Notes: generated by a model not told the origin, from the letters alone. DNA of 64,000 nucleotides from Desulfuromonas sp. AOP6 (GCF_009731355.2 NZ_AP022810.1:2880001-2944000), one strand, 5' to 3'. Positions 1 through 8,808 are shown, numbered from the stretch's first letter. A program made the numbers and translations.

Positions 1-3
1 GCA

Positions 4-36
4 TAAAAAAGCCCCGAGGTTGATACCCCGAGGCTT
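4..36 (-). terminator. Intrinsic terminator ending the nif operon
   Basis: Read on the minus strand, a 12-bp stem (AAGCCTCGGGGT / ACCTCGGGGCTT with two G-U pairs, loop ATCA) is followed by a run of Ts. The plus strand would have A-C mismatches at the same places, so only minus-strand transcripts form the perfect stem. It lies about 200 bases past the last nif-type gene. Between it and that gene (37-238) I see a short GAGCTC inverted repeat but no convincing gene. Confidence 0.8.
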
Positions 37-238
37 CATTGCCGAGAGAGAAAATCCGGTACGTCCTTGTACCTGTAAATTGATTTAATCCATAGAATTG
101 CGAATTGCATGCCAAGCTGTGGGGTGTCTAAAACAGGGGATGGGGAGTCCCCTTTCGGCTTTTCCTGCCCATACCAGAGGCAACAATGACAAAACGCGAT
201 CGTTTTTTGTGCAGCAACAAAGAGAGCTCCTTTCGAGC

Positions 239-610
239 TCAGCTGGAACACCCGGATGAACGACAATGACAATGGTTGCCGGCATGCAACGCGGAACAGA
301 TGGCTTCCTCGATCGGTCCGGAGGCGCTGACGTGACGGATACCGGCCTTTTCCAGTTCCTGACGGGGATAATCGCCGATCTGCGCCGTCACCATCAGGGC
401 GCAGCCATCCAGCGCGGCCAGGATGCCAGCCATGCGGCTGTGACTGAAGACATGATCAGGGTCAGCGGAGCAGAACTTGACCACCGGCACCTCGGAGATC
501 TTGGCAGGTGAAGCACAGGATTCCCCGATTTCATAAATGTGAAATTTTTCCGCGTGACCGAAGTGTTGGTCGACTTCGGTTCCGCTTTTGGATGCTACCG
601 CAATACGCAT
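239..610 (-). CDS. NifX/NafY-family FeMo-cofactor binding protein
   Basis: A 123-residue protein of the dinitrogenase iron-molybdenum cofactor family (NifX, NafY, NifB C-terminal domain). It starts MRIAVAS and has the family features DQHFGHAEKF near residue 15 and the late IGDYPRQELEKAGI segment. These proteins carry or protect FeMo-co and its precursors during nitrogenase assembly in the cytoplasm. The start is supported by GGAGG seven bases upstream. The C-terminus ends in a short His/Cys-rich tail (HCHCRSSGC) that could bind metal; that is inference. It is the last gene of the nif cluster and a second paralogue of the same family sits two genes upstream at 1011-1391. Which of the two is the functional NifX cannot be decided from sequence alone. 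Confidence 0.8.
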   Translation of the reverse strand: MRIAVASKSGTEVDQHFGHAEKFHIYEIGESCASPAKISEVPVVKFCSADPDHVFSHSRMAGILAALDGCALMVTAQIGDYPRQELEKAGIRHVSASGPIEEAICSALHAGNHCHCRSSGCSS

Positions 611-691
611 TTCAACCTCCTGAGTTCTACCGGAGTGAGGTCTTCCGGCACCTTGTCCGGAAGACCCGGGAAAACCCCCGTGCAGCGTTTC

Positions 692-961
692 CTAAACTTC
701 CATGGTCGTAAAAGTGAAACACTTTTTGGGGCAGGTGACGCCGCAACCGGCACAACCGATACAATTGTCGGAATTGACAATGGTCATGACCATACGGGTA
801 GAGTCCGTCTCTTCGTCAACAAAGTCCTCAGGACCCAGCACCTTGCGGGAGCAGGCCTTGAAGCAACGGCCACAGCCGATGCATTTTTCGGGGTCGATCG
901 TTTCGGCGAAGGTTGGCGTCCAGTCCTTGCCCCCCCGGGTTTTACCGGTCAGCAATGCCAT
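692..961 (-). CDS. fdxB: nif-associated 2[4Fe-4S] ferredoxin
   Basis: An 89-residue ferredoxin with two cysteine clusters: CIGCGRCFKAC near residue 27 and CIGCAGCGVTCPKKC near residue 68, separated by an acidic insert. This spacing and length match the nif-specific ferredoxin III (FdxB) type, which probably donates electrons for nitrogenase or cofactor synthesis. AAAGGAG lies just before the ATG. It sits between two NifX-family genes in the nif operon. Identification as a nif ferredoxin is firm; the exact partner is inference. Confidence 0.85.
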   Translation of the reverse strand: MALLTGKTRGGKDWTPTFAETIDPEKCIGCGRCFKACSRKVLGPEDFVDEETDSTRMVMTIVNSDNCIGCAGCGVTCPKKCFTFTTMEV

Positions 962-1010
962 GGTGAATCTCCTTTATTGGGGAATGGTGTTTTTCTGAAT
1001 GGATCCGGTC

Positions 1011-1391
1011 TCAAGCTAACCCGGGACGTTCGCCCTTGAGCATAGCCTTCTGGAGCCAGGGTGGCGGGCTGCCGCGCAGAACCTCCTGCAGTTTTTCCAC
1101 GACCGTGGTGATGGCCTCCTGGTCTTTGCTTTTGATCGGATGAATTTTTTTGGCAACGAGCCGAGCCGCAGCGGGCCCGCCGATCTCCGCCACATAGACC
1201 AGCGCACAGTCCGAAAGTCCTGAGCAGCGCGCTTCGATGCGGTCGGCTTCATCAGCGCCTTCGGTCTTGACCTGCACCACCCCACTGAACTCAGCCGCAT
1301 CAGGACCGACTTCCCAGATGGTGAACTGCTCGGCGCGACCAAAGTGTTCGTTTACGTAAACCTTGTCGGTACTGGCAAATGCTACTTTCAT
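1011..1391 (-). CDS. nifX: Nitrogenase cofactor carrier NifX
   Basis: A 126-residue protein beginning MKVAFAST, with the NEHFGRAEQF motif near residue 14 and a C-terminal segment VAKKIHPIKSKDQEAI typical of NifX. NifX binds NifB-co and VK-cluster intermediates on the way to FeMo-co. The start at 1391 is chosen because GGGAGGG lies just upstream; a longer reading frame extends to 1541 but its extra 50 codons run through a dispersed palindromic repeat and are not family-like. It lies directly downstream of nifK, the usual position. Confidence 0.85.
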   Translation of the reverse strand: MKVAFASTDKVYVNEHFGRAEQFTIWEVGPDAAEFSGVVQVKTEGADEADRIEARCSGLSDCALVYVAEIGGPAAARLVAKKIHPIKSKDQEAITTVVEKLQEVLRGSPPPWLQKAMLKGERPGLA

Positions 1392-1461
1392 GGTCAATCC
1401 CTCCCGGCCCGGTCGACCGACGATGACGAATCTGCTGGTGCGAATCATGGGGGTTCTCCCA

Positions 1462-1511
1462 TAGGAGCGTGATTCCATCACGCCTTGGGCGCAAGGAATG
1501 GCGCCCCTTAC
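1462..1511. repeat. Dispersed palindromic repeat, copy A
   Basis: About 50 bp made of two hairpins: GCGTGATtccATCACGC and GGGCGCaaggaatgGCGCCC, bounded by TAGGAGCG on the left and CGCCCCTTAC on the right. It is a slightly diverged member of the family also seen at 3014-3078 and 11694-11816. It lies between nifK and nifX. Confidence 0.6.
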
Positions 1512-1519
1512 CATTTTGG

Positions 1520-2983
1520 CTACCGCATCATCTCGAACCACTGGTCCTCGCAGGTCTCGTCTTTGATCTCAAGGAATTTATTGGCGATCATCGTCAGCAT
1601 GCTGATCGCGCCGTTGTAGCCGATCACCGGGGTGCGGTGCAGGTTGACGCGGTCGATGATGGGGAAGCCGATACGGAACAGGGGAATCCCGGCGTCACGT
1701 GCCGCCCACTTGGCGTGGGTGTCGCCGATGATGCCGTCGACCGGATCGGTGACCAGCAGAGAACGCATGTGCCAGAGATCCTTGTTGATGTAGCAGGTAC
1801 ATCCTTCGCCGAACGGTGACGAGGCGAGCAGCGCGTCCATCTCCTTCTGGAACTTTTTGGTTGCCCGTGAGCAGAGCACATGCCAGGGACGGGCGCCCAT
1901 CTCGAGCAGGAAGCTGACAATGCCGATCAGATAGTCGGGGTCACCAGCCACGGCGAACTTTCGGCCGTGCAGGTACTGGTGGGCGTCGGTCATGGCGTCG
2001 ACCGCCAGGGCGCGTTCCTTTTTGAGCACCTCCGGAATCGGCTTGTCAAACAGGGCGCTCAGCTTGAGCAACAGCTCGTCGGTCTTTTTGATGCCGAAGG
2101 GCATCGGCAGCACCGCCTTCTCGCCAGTGTACTCGGATTCAATCCATTTCATGGTATTGACCGTCGCGTACTTCTGGAAGGAGATGGTCGCCTTGCCGTT
2201 GATCGACTCGGCGGCATCTTCAAGCTTGGTGCCGCCAGGGTAGAGCTTGTACTCGCCGTCGCAGCCCGAATCGAAGACATCGGAGACGTCAGCGAGCATG
2301 GTGTAGGGGATACCCATCAGCTCGCAAATCCGCTTGTACTCACGCAGGTTACCGACGTTGCCGTCGAAACCGGGGATGATGTTGAGTTTGCCGGTACATT
2401 TGCCCTCGACGCTCTTCCCCTCGGTGAGGGTCTGCAGAATACTCAGCAGCATCGCGTCGTAACCGTGGATGTGGGTGCCATTGAAGCTCGGGGTGTTGGC
2501 GTAGGGGGTCGGCACCTCTTCCGGCAGGTGCCCCTGCAGCTTGGCGTTCTTGATAAAGGCGGTCAGGTCGTCGCCGATGACCTCCGGCATACAGGTGGTA
2601 TAGACGGGGATCATCTTCGGCTTGTAGAGGGCGTAGGCGTTCGCCAGACCCTCGAACAGGTTGTTCTGGCCGCCGAACACGGCGCCGTCCTCGGTCATGG
2701 CGTCACAGGTCGCCGCCGCCGGTTCGCGGTAGTGGCGGGAAAAAGTGCTGCGGAAATAGGAGGCACAGCCCTGGGAGCCGTGCACGAACGGCAGGGCGCC
2801 CTCGAAGCCGGTCGCCACCATCTGTGCGCCGAGTGGCTGGCAGGCATGGGCCGGGTTGACCACCAGGGCGGTGCGGGCAAAGTTCTTCTCTTTATACTCT
2901 TCCGAATTGATCCATTCCTTGACCCGGTCGATCTCTGACTCTGGGGTCTCGGTCACAAATTTGATGGCTGTTTCTGCGCTCAT
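1520..2983 (-). CDS. nifK: Nitrogenase MoFe protein beta chain
   Basis: A 487-residue nitrogenase molybdenum-iron protein beta subunit; with NifD it forms the alpha2-beta2 component 1 that reduces dinitrogen. The three cysteines that hold the P-cluster are in place: C48 (NPAHACQPLG), C73 (HGSQGCASYF) and C131 (TTCMPEVIGDD). TPSFNGTHIHGYD near residue 165 is also conserved. The ATG at 2983 is preceded by AGGAGA; a longer reading frame to 3088 reads through a repeat element and is rejected. It is translated after nifD, but with a 108-base gap that holds repeat copy B, wider than the usual nifD-nifK spacing. Confidence 0.96.
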   Translation of the reverse strand: MSAETAIKFVTETPESEIDRVKEWINSEEYKEKNFARTALVVNPAHACQPLGAQMVATGFEGALPFVHGSQGCASYFRSTFSRHYREPAAATCDAMTEDGAVFGGQNNLFEGLANAYALYKPKMIPVYTTCMPEVIGDDLTAFIKNAKLQGHLPEEVPTPYANTPSFNGTHIHGYDAMLLSILQTLTEGKSVEGKCTGKLNIIPGFDGNVGNLREYKRICELMGIPYTMLADVSDVFDSGCDGEYKLYPGGTKLEDAAESINGKATISFQKYATVNTMKWIESEYTGEKAVLPMPFGIKKTDELLLKLSALFDKPIPEVLKKERALAVDAMTDAHQYLHGRKFAVAGDPDYLIGIVSFLLEMGARPWHVLCSRATKKFQKEMDALLASSPFGEGCTCYINKDLWHMRSLLVTDPVDGIIGDTHAKWAARDAGIPLFRIGFPIIDRVNLHRTPVIGYNGAISMLTMIANKFLEIKDETCEDQWFEMMR

Positions 2984-3013
2984 GGCGTAAATCTCCTGTA
3001 TAACGGGGTGACT

Positions 3014-3078
3014 GTAGGGGCGCAATTCATTGCGCCCTTTTTGTTTTCGAAACCGGGCGTGATAAATCACGCCCCTAC
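3014..3078. repeat. Dispersed palindromic repeat, copy B
   Basis: A 65-bp element with inverted ends GTAGGGGCG / CGCCCCTAC. Inside are two near-perfect palindromes, GGGCGCAATtcATTGCGCCC and GGGCGTGATaaATCACGCCC, joined by a T-rich linker. It fills most of the nifD-nifK spacer. It shares its ends and both palindromes with copies A and C. Confidence 0.75.
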
Positions 3079-3091
3079 ATCGCGTCACGGT

Positions 3092-4534
3092 TTAAAACGG
3101 GCTTTTGACCAATCCCCAGGTCGGGCTGTTGATCGCCATGTCGATATCACGGGCGAAGATCTTGAACCCTTCGTAGCCGTGATACGGGCCGGAGTAGTCC
3201 CAGCTGTGCATCTGCCGGAAGGGGATGCCCGCTTTCTGGAACACGTACTTCTCCTTGATACCGCTGCCGACCAGGTCGGGCTTGAACTCTTCGACGAACT
3301 TTTCCAGCTCGAACTCGGAGACGTCGTCGTAGATCAGGGTTCCCTTGGCCATCTCCGGAGCGGTGCGATCGTAGTCGTCCTGGTGGGCGAACTCGTACCC
3401 CGCGCCGGTGATCTGGATGCCGAGGTCCTCGTAAGCGCCGATGGTGTGTCGCGGGCGCAGGCCGCCGACGAACAGCATGGCGGTCTTGCCGTCGAGGCGC
3501 GGCTTGTACTCGGCGATCACCTCGTCCATCTCCTTGCGGTACTTCTTGATCACTTTTTCGACGTTCTTCTTGATCTTGTCGTCGAAGCGCTCGGCGATGG
3601 CACGCAGGCTCTCCTCGATCTTGGTGGGGCCGAAGAAGTTGTACTCGAGCCAGGGGATACCCCACTTCTCTTCCATGACCTTGCACATATAGTTCATCGA
3701 ACGATAGCAGTGGATCAGGTTGAGCTTCACCGCGTGAGTGGCGCCGATCTTCTCGACCTCGCCATCGCCGGTCCAGACCGACTTGACGTTGAGACCGATC
3801 TCTTCAAGGATCGGCTTGGCCGCCCAGACGTCGCCGCCGATGTTGTAGTCGCCGATCAGGGCTACGTCGTAGGGCCCGGGCTCCTCCCGGTACTGATACT
3901 TGCCGATGATGTGGTCACGGATCGAGTCGTTGGAGATATGGTGTCCAAGCGACTGGGAAACGCCGCGAAAACCCTCGCAGTTACAGGGGACCACCAGCTT
4001 GTCGAGTTCGATTTCCATTTTTTTGGCGACGGCGTTGATGTCGTCACCGATCAGGCCGACCGGGCACTCGGAGAGGATCGACATCCCCTTGTTGAGCGGA
4101 AAGAGTTCATCGGCCTCACGTAGCAGGGTTTCAAGTTTCTTGTCGCCGCCATAGACGATGTCACGCTCCTGGAAGTCGGAGGTGAAGTCCATCGGGAAGG
4201 AGGTGACGCCCGGGATGCCCTGCATCAGGTTACGACGGGTTCCCCAGCTGTAGACACCGCAGCCGATCGGACCGTGGGAGACGTGGACCATGTCGCGGAT
4301 CGGTCCCCAGACCACGCCCTTGGCACCGGCGTAGGCGCAGCCGCGCTGGCTCATAACGCCCGGAACGACCTTCTTGTTCGACTTGACCGCGCAGGGGGAG
4401 GCACTCGGCTCGTTGGCGCCGAGGTGCGGCGCTCGCTTCTTGGCGGCCTTGGCCGGCATTTCAGCCAGGGTCTCCGCGATCAGTTTTTCGGTTTTTTCCT
4501 TTGTCACGCCCTTGATGGGCTTTCTCTCAGCCAT
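3092..4534 (-). CDS. nifD: Nitrogenase MoFe protein alpha chain
   Basis: A 480-residue nitrogenase MoFe protein alpha subunit. The P-cluster cysteines C66 (RGCAYAGAK), C92 ([10 protein letters not shown]) and C157 (SECPVG) are present. So are the two FeMo-co ligands, C276 ([11 protein letters not shown]) and H443 ([13 protein letters not shown]), so this is a catalytic chain and not a NifE-like scaffold. The length matches molybdenum nitrogenases. AAAGGAG precedes the ATG. It is the second gene of nifHDK; the 88-base gap to nifH shows no gene. Confidence 0.97.
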   Translation of the reverse strand: MAERKPIKGVTKEKTEKLIAETLAEMPAKAAKKRAPHLGANEPSASPCAVKSNKKVVPGVMSQRGCAYAGAKGVVWGPIRDMVHVSHGPIGCGVYSWGTRRNLMQGIPGVTSFPMDFTSDFQERDIVYGGDKKLETLLREADELFPLNKGMSILSECPVGLIGDDINAVAKKMEIELDKLVVPCNCEGFRGVSQSLGHHISNDSIRDHIIGKYQYREEPGPYDVALIGDYNIGGDVWAAKPILEEIGLNVKSVWTGDGEVEKIGATHAVKLNLIHCYRSMNYMCKVMEEKWGIPWLEYNFFGPTKIEESLRAIAERFDDKIKKNVEKVIKKYRKEMDEVIAEYKPRLDGKTAMLFVGGLRPRHTIGAYEDLGIQITGAGYEFAHQDDYDRTAPEMAKGTLIYDDVSEFELEKFVEEFKPDLVGSGIKEKYVFQKAGIPFRQMHSWDYSGPYHGYEGFKIFARDIDMAINSPTWGLVKSPF

Positions 4535-4622
4535 AGGGTGTCTCCTTTAAAAACGGTGAGGGGTCAGGTGTTAGGAGTAAGGGGGGAAATCTTTACACAT
4601 CACTCCTCTCTCCTCACAGAAA

Positions 4623-5603
<981 letters not shown>

Positions 5604-5690
5604 CTAAAATGACAGAGCCCCATTCGGAAAATCCGGATGGGGCGCCAGTGCCCGGCGGCTCCGTCATGGGACCGCTATAAGTTCTTGCAG

Positions 5691-5728
5691 AAAAAATAAA
5701 ACGCCCGGAGGGGATATCCCGCCGGGCG
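5691..5728 (-). terminator. Leader terminator upstream of nifH
   Basis: On the minus strand the stem CGCCCGG / CCGGGCG, extended inside by GGGATATCCC, is followed by TTTTATTTTTT. It lies about 190 bases before the nifH start and after the putative promoter, so it would stop nif transcription unless disarmed. Its 5' arm overlaps the second hexaloop hairpin. Confidence 0.8.
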
Positions 5729-5766
5729 CCGTTGCCTGCTTTACTCAAGACACCGCTTTGTGTCTC
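5725..5766 (-). promoter_or_regulatory. ANTAR-type dual hairpin in the nifH leader
   Basis: Minus strand, 5' to 3': hairpin P1 is GAGACAC-[AAAGCG]-GTGTCTT (5766-5747). Hairpin P2 is GGC-[AACGGC]-GCC (5736-5725), about ten bases later. Both loops are hexanucleotides with A at position 1 and G at position 4, the published signature of ANTAR-domain binding sites. The 3' arm of P2 uses bases of the terminator stem, so P2 and terminator are mutually exclusive. In Geobacter sulfurreducens the ANTAR regulator GnfR controls nif genes by antitermination, which fits. The regulator itself is not in this window. P2 has only three uninterrupted pairs here, but the same sequence recurs with five pairs at 8845-8860. 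Confidence 0.75.
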
Positions 5767-5866
5767 GGAAAAAGTTTTTGGTTTTGTCTTCCTTTCTGCA
5801 GAAGGCATGCCAGATGTGCATCGGAGTCCCTCACCTCGGGTGGCTGATCCCTTCTGAACCGCTTTA

Positions 5867-5884
5867 TTGCAAGCCATAGTCCAA
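5867..5884 (-). promoter_or_regulatory. Candidate sigma-54 promoter for nifH
   Basis: On the minus strand TTGGACTATGGCTTGCAA has GG and GC separated by exactly ten bases, as needed for -24/-12 elements, and a good -12 TTGCA. The -24 box departs from TGGCAC at three inner positions. It would start a leader of about 355 bases that contains the hexaloop hairpins and terminator. I did not find a clear TGT-N10-ACA activator site upstream. Confidence 0.5.
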
Positions 5885-6111
5885 CTTTCACCCCCCGCTC
5901 GCAACCGCCAATTGTCCTGCGCGGCGGCCCTCGTCGCAGGGGCTACGTGCTTAAAAAACAAGCTATCCTGCCCAAAAAAACACCCCCGCCCCCGCTGCCT
6001 TCTCCTATAAGTCCCCGTTTTTACGTCAATGCCCGGCGGCATGAAGCTTGAAATGGCTGAACCAGCCGGAATCAATGACGCTCCGGCCCCTAAAAACAAG
6101 GAGGTTTTAAA

Positions 6112-7326
6112 ATGGACATGGCTGTCGAATCCCTGGTTCATAGCGGGGACGTACTCTTTCTCATGCTCGGGGCGGTCATGGTCTTTGCCATGCACGCCGG
6201 ATTTGCTTTTCTCGAAGTCGGCACCGTCCGGCGGAAAAGCCAGGTCAATGCCTTCGTCAAGATTCTTACCGACTGGTCGGTATCGACGGTGGTCTATTTT
6301 GCCGTCGGCTTTCCTATCGCCTATGGCATTCATTTCTTCCACCCGGCCGCGGATTTGCTTGCCGCGGATCAGGGCTACCAACTGGTACGATTCTTCTTTC
6401 TCCTCTGCTTCGCCGCCTGCATACCCGCCATCATTTCCGGCGGCATTGCCGAGCGGGCCAAGTTCTGGCCGCAGGTAGCGGCCGGAGCCGTTTTTGCCGC
6501 GGTGATCTATCCCCTGTTCGAGTCGCTGATCTGGGGGCAGAACAGCTCTGGTCTTCAGGCTTTTTTCGAGCAGAATCTCGGAGCCCCTTTCCATGATTTT
6601 GCCGGCAGCGTGGTGGTTCATTCCATGGGAGGGTGGCTGGCCCTGCCCGCTATCATCATCCTTGGCGCCCGCAAGGGACGCTTTGTCAAAGGACAGAGCC
6701 GGGCCATTCCTATCAGCAACATTCCCTTTCTCGCGCTGGGCAGCTGGATTCTGGCCGTCGGCTGGTTCGGCTTCAACGTCATGAGCGCCCAATCCCTTAC
6801 CGGCATATCGGGGCTGGTCGCCCTGAATTCGCTGATGGCCATGGTTGGCGGCGTCCTCTTCGCCCTGGTCGCCGGTCGCAACGACCCCGGCTTCGCCCAC
6901 AATGGCGCTCTGGCCGGCCTGATTGCCATCTGTGCCGGATCGGACATTCTGCATCCGATCGCCGCCTTTGTGGTCGGTGGCATCGGCGCCCTGATTTTTG
7001 TTTACGGGTTCCAGTGGGAACAGGAAAAACTCAAGATCGACGACGTGCTCGGGGTCTGGCCGCTGCACGGCATCATCGGCACCTGGGGAGGCATTGCCGC
7101 CGGCATTTTCGGCTACCCCTTGCTGGGCGGCCTGGGAGGCGTCAGTTTCCTGTCCCAGGTGGCGGGCAGTGTACTGGCCATTTTCTGGGCTGTCGCCATG
7201 GGCACCTTGGTCTACGGAGCCCTCAAGAAAATATCCGGCATCCGCCTCCAGGAGGAGGAGGAGTTCCGTGGCGCCGACCTTTCCATCCACCGCATCGATG
7301 CCTATCCGGAAGAACACGTCAAATAA
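6112..7326 (+). CDS. amtB: Ammonium transporter AmtB
   Basis: A 404-residue inner-membrane ammonium channel with about eleven hydrophobic segments. The pore twin histidines are recognisable in FAGSVVVHSMGGW (near 169) and WPLHGIIGTWGG (near 316). RBS AAGGAGG precedes the ATG by eight bases. It scavenges ammonium and, in the family, reports nitrogen status through a bound PII protein. No glnK/glnB gene flanks it here, unlike the usual glnK-amtB pair. The cytoplasmic tail (RIDAYPEEHVK) is short. It is divergent from nifH and convergent with the FKBP gene, 36 bases away. Confidence 0.95.
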   Translation: MDMAVESLVHSGDVLFLMLGAVMVFAMHAGFAFLEVGTVRRKSQVNAFVKILTDWSVSTVVYFAVGFPIAYGIHFFHPAADLLAADQGYQLVRFFFLLCFAACIPAIISGGIAERAKFWPQVAAGAVFAAVIYPLFESLIWGQNSSGLQAFFEQNLGAPFHDFAGSVVVHSMGGWLALPAIIILGARKGRFVKGQSRAIPISNIPFLALGSWILAVGWFGFNVMSAQSLTGISGLVALNSLMAMVGGVLFALVAGRNDPGFAHNGALAGLIAICAGSDILHPIAAFVVGGIGALIFVYGFQWEQEKLKIDDVLGVWPLHGIIGTWGGIAAGIFGYPLLGGLGGVSFLSQVAGSVLAIFWAVAMGTLVYGALKKISGIRLQEEEEFRGADLSIHRIDAYPEEHVK

Positions 7327-7362
7327 CGTTTTTGGAGGCAGGGGGCCGCATCAGCTCGTCTC

Positions 7363-7791
7363 TCAGGAAATGGAATCCACCTTCAGGGCAAAGGTCAGAT
7401 CGAGACCGGCCAGAGGGTGGTTGCCATCCAGAGTGATGCGGCCTTCCTGCACCTGGATGACGCGCATGGGCAGCAGGTCCCCGTTTTTCAGGGTGAGTTC
7501 CACCCGCTGCCCGGGCTTGGGATGGGACCCGGCGGGGAGCTGATTCTCGCTCAAGGTCAGCAGATTTTCCTTGCGATGAGGGCCGTAGGCTTTTTCTGCG
7601 GGGATAAGCAGATTCTTCACCTCGCCTGCGGCCATCCCTGCCACCGCCTCTTCCAGAGCGGCAAAGACCTCGCCGGCACCCAGAACGAAGGACAGGGGTT
7701 CACGGTCCGTGGTGCTGTCGAAGATGCGGCCGTTGTCGAGGGTGCCGATGTAGTGGATGGCCACCCGGTCGCCGCTGTGGGCTCTTTTCAT
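7363..7791 (-). CDS. FKBP-type peptidyl-prolyl isomerase, SlyD-like
   Basis: A 142-residue FKBP domain protein of the SlyD subtype: GDRVAIHYIGTLDNGRIFDST at the start, ALEEAVAGMAAGEVKNLLIPAEKAYG in the middle, and an insert-in-flap region before the C-terminal strand. It catalyses proline isomerisation and can chaperone. It lacks the His-rich SlyD tail. The two possible starts overlap the stop of the upstream macro gene (ATGATGA); the second ATG is chosen because it is five bases from AGGAG. It ends the four-gene group starting at 8785. Its role in nitrogen fixation is unknown, though helping fold nitrogenase or the ADP-ribosylation enzymes is possible. Confidence 0.85.
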   Translation of the reverse strand: MKRAHSGDRVAIHYIGTLDNGRIFDSTTDREPLSFVLGAGEVFAALEEAVAGMAAGEVKNLLIPAEKAYGPHRKENLLTLSENQLPAGSHPKPGQRVELTLKNGDLLPMRVIQVQEGRITLDGNHPLAGLDLTFALKVDSIS

Positions 7792-8225
7792 CATGTCTCC
7801 TTTCGGCTGATGATCCAGAATCGATCGTCGAAATAACGCGCGAGGAGGGGTCTGACCTCTTTCCACGACAACCCGCCACCTCCGCAGCCAGGGCGCGGCA
7901 CGACGATACGCGTCCACCCCCGGCCATCGGCCAAATCCCTGAGCTGCTGGCACGAGCGCTCGATGATTCGGAGGTCGGGAACCTCGTAAGGACTGTTCTC
8001 GACCGGAAAACTCACCAACCCCTCCATCGGTTCGAAAACCCGGTTTCCGTTGTTACCAATAAACAAACCCAGAGTTGCCGCAAGGCTCGGGAAGCGATCC
8101 CGGGCTTCACGGGCGCATCCCCTCGGCATGGCGCACTCCCCTTTGGGGGTAACGAGCCCGCCGGTGGTGATGGCGATCACGCCGTTGCCGAAATAATCCC
8201 AGAGTTCCCCTTCGATCTCCTGCAT
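7791..8225 (-). CDS. Macro-domain protein, TARG1-like ADP-ribose hydrolase candidate
   Basis: A 144-residue single macro domain. Visible features are [28 protein letters not shown] at residues 13-40, [11 protein letters not shown] near 52-62, and the C-terminal block [33 protein letters not shown], close to the IGCGLDGLNWEKV-like block of TARG1/ALC1-type macro domains. That subfamily binds ADP-ribose and removes it from acidic residues or DNA. It overlaps the FKBP start by one base and follows the 97-aa gene by five bases, so it belongs to the same transcript. Lying next to draT/draG, it may handle ADP-ribose or correct stray modification. The family is well supported; the substrate is inference. 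Confidence 0.75.
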   Translation of the reverse strand: MQEIEGELWDYFGNGVIAITTGGLVTPKGECAMPRGCAREARDRFPSLAATLGLFIGNNGNRVFEPMEGLVSFPVENSPYEVPDLRIIERSCQQLRDLADGRGWTRIVVPRPGCGGGGLSWKEVRPLLARYFDDRFWIISRKET

Positions 8226-8230
8226 GCCGC

Positions 8231-8524
8231 CTACCCCTTGAGAATGTGACGCATGGTCTCGTAGAGGGCATCGTAGACCTCCTCGCGAGTGGAGATAAAG
8301 TCGGGGATGTCGTTGTTGAGAATATCCTCAAGATGCTCGAGAACCAGCCCATCATCGGACTGCAGGGCATCCATTACCGCCGTGAACATGGGGAGTACTT
8401 CGTACAGATCATAGCGGTCAAAGGGCCGAGGATCCGGTTTGCCGGTGAACTTGGGTTGCTCCCGGGTTTCTTTTTTACGGGGATAGCGATACTTCAGGTC
8501 CGAGGGTTTGATCATAACGCCCAT
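8231..8524 (-). CDS. Conserved-looking 97-residue protein of unknown function
   Basis: A small acidic-and-basic protein with no family I recognise. A polar N-terminus ([29 protein letters not shown], residues about 14-42) is followed by an apparently helical part ([33 protein letters not shown], then [15 protein letters not shown]). There are no cysteines, membrane segments or signal peptide, so it is cytosolic. GGAGG precedes the start. It sits between a small HTH protein and the macro-domain protein, both within a few bases, so it is very probably co-translated with them. It could be a partner or adaptor protein. Confidence 0.7.
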   Translation of the reverse strand: MGVMIKPSDLKYRYPRKKETREQPKFTGKPDPRPFDRYDLYEVLPMFTAVMDALQSDDGLVLEHLEDILNNDIPDFISTREEVYDALYETMRHILKG

Positions 8525-8542
8525 GAGAGGTCCTCCTTGTGG

Positions 8543-8785
8543 TCAGGATCCGCAACCGGAGCAACCGGATTTCTTGCAATGCGGGACAATTTTTGGGGTG
8601 AGACTGTCAGGGTCACCAAGGCAGGCAGCGATGCTTTCGCGCGTCACCTGCCAGACGCCGTCGATTTCCTTTCCGGAAAGCAGGTTCTGCTTGAGCATCA
8701 TCAGGATACGCACCGGGGTGGTGTTCAGTTCCCGGGCGGCTTGAGCCACGGTCAGCCGGGAAGACGGACAGGATGTTTCGGTCAT
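8543..8785 (-). CDS. Small helix-turn-helix protein with Cys-rich tail
   Basis: An 80-residue protein. Residues about 10-35 (RLTVAQAARELNTTPVRILMMLKQNLL) look like the helix-turn-helix of excisionase/MerR-like DNA-binding domains, followed by KEIDGVWQVTRESIAACL, as in excisionase-like modules that end in a short beta wing. The last 12 residues (HCKKSGCSGCGS) hold three cysteines that could bind a metal or cluster. AAGGAG precedes the ATG. It is the first gene after the leader terminator at 8809-8849. It may be a small regulator or a nitrogen-fixation accessory protein; DNA binding is inference. Confidence 0.7.
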   Translation of the reverse strand: MTETSCPSSRLTVAQAARELNTTPVRILMMLKQNLLSGKEIDGVWQVTRESIAACLGDPDSLTPKIVPHCKKSGCSGCGS

Positions 8786-8808
8786 GGGTTATCTCCTTGT
8801 CAGCTGCT

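Noticed and set aside
2984-3088. N-terminal extension of NifK
   Set aside because: The extra 35 codons read through repeat copy B and do not match the family; the ATG at 2983 has a clear ribosome binding site.
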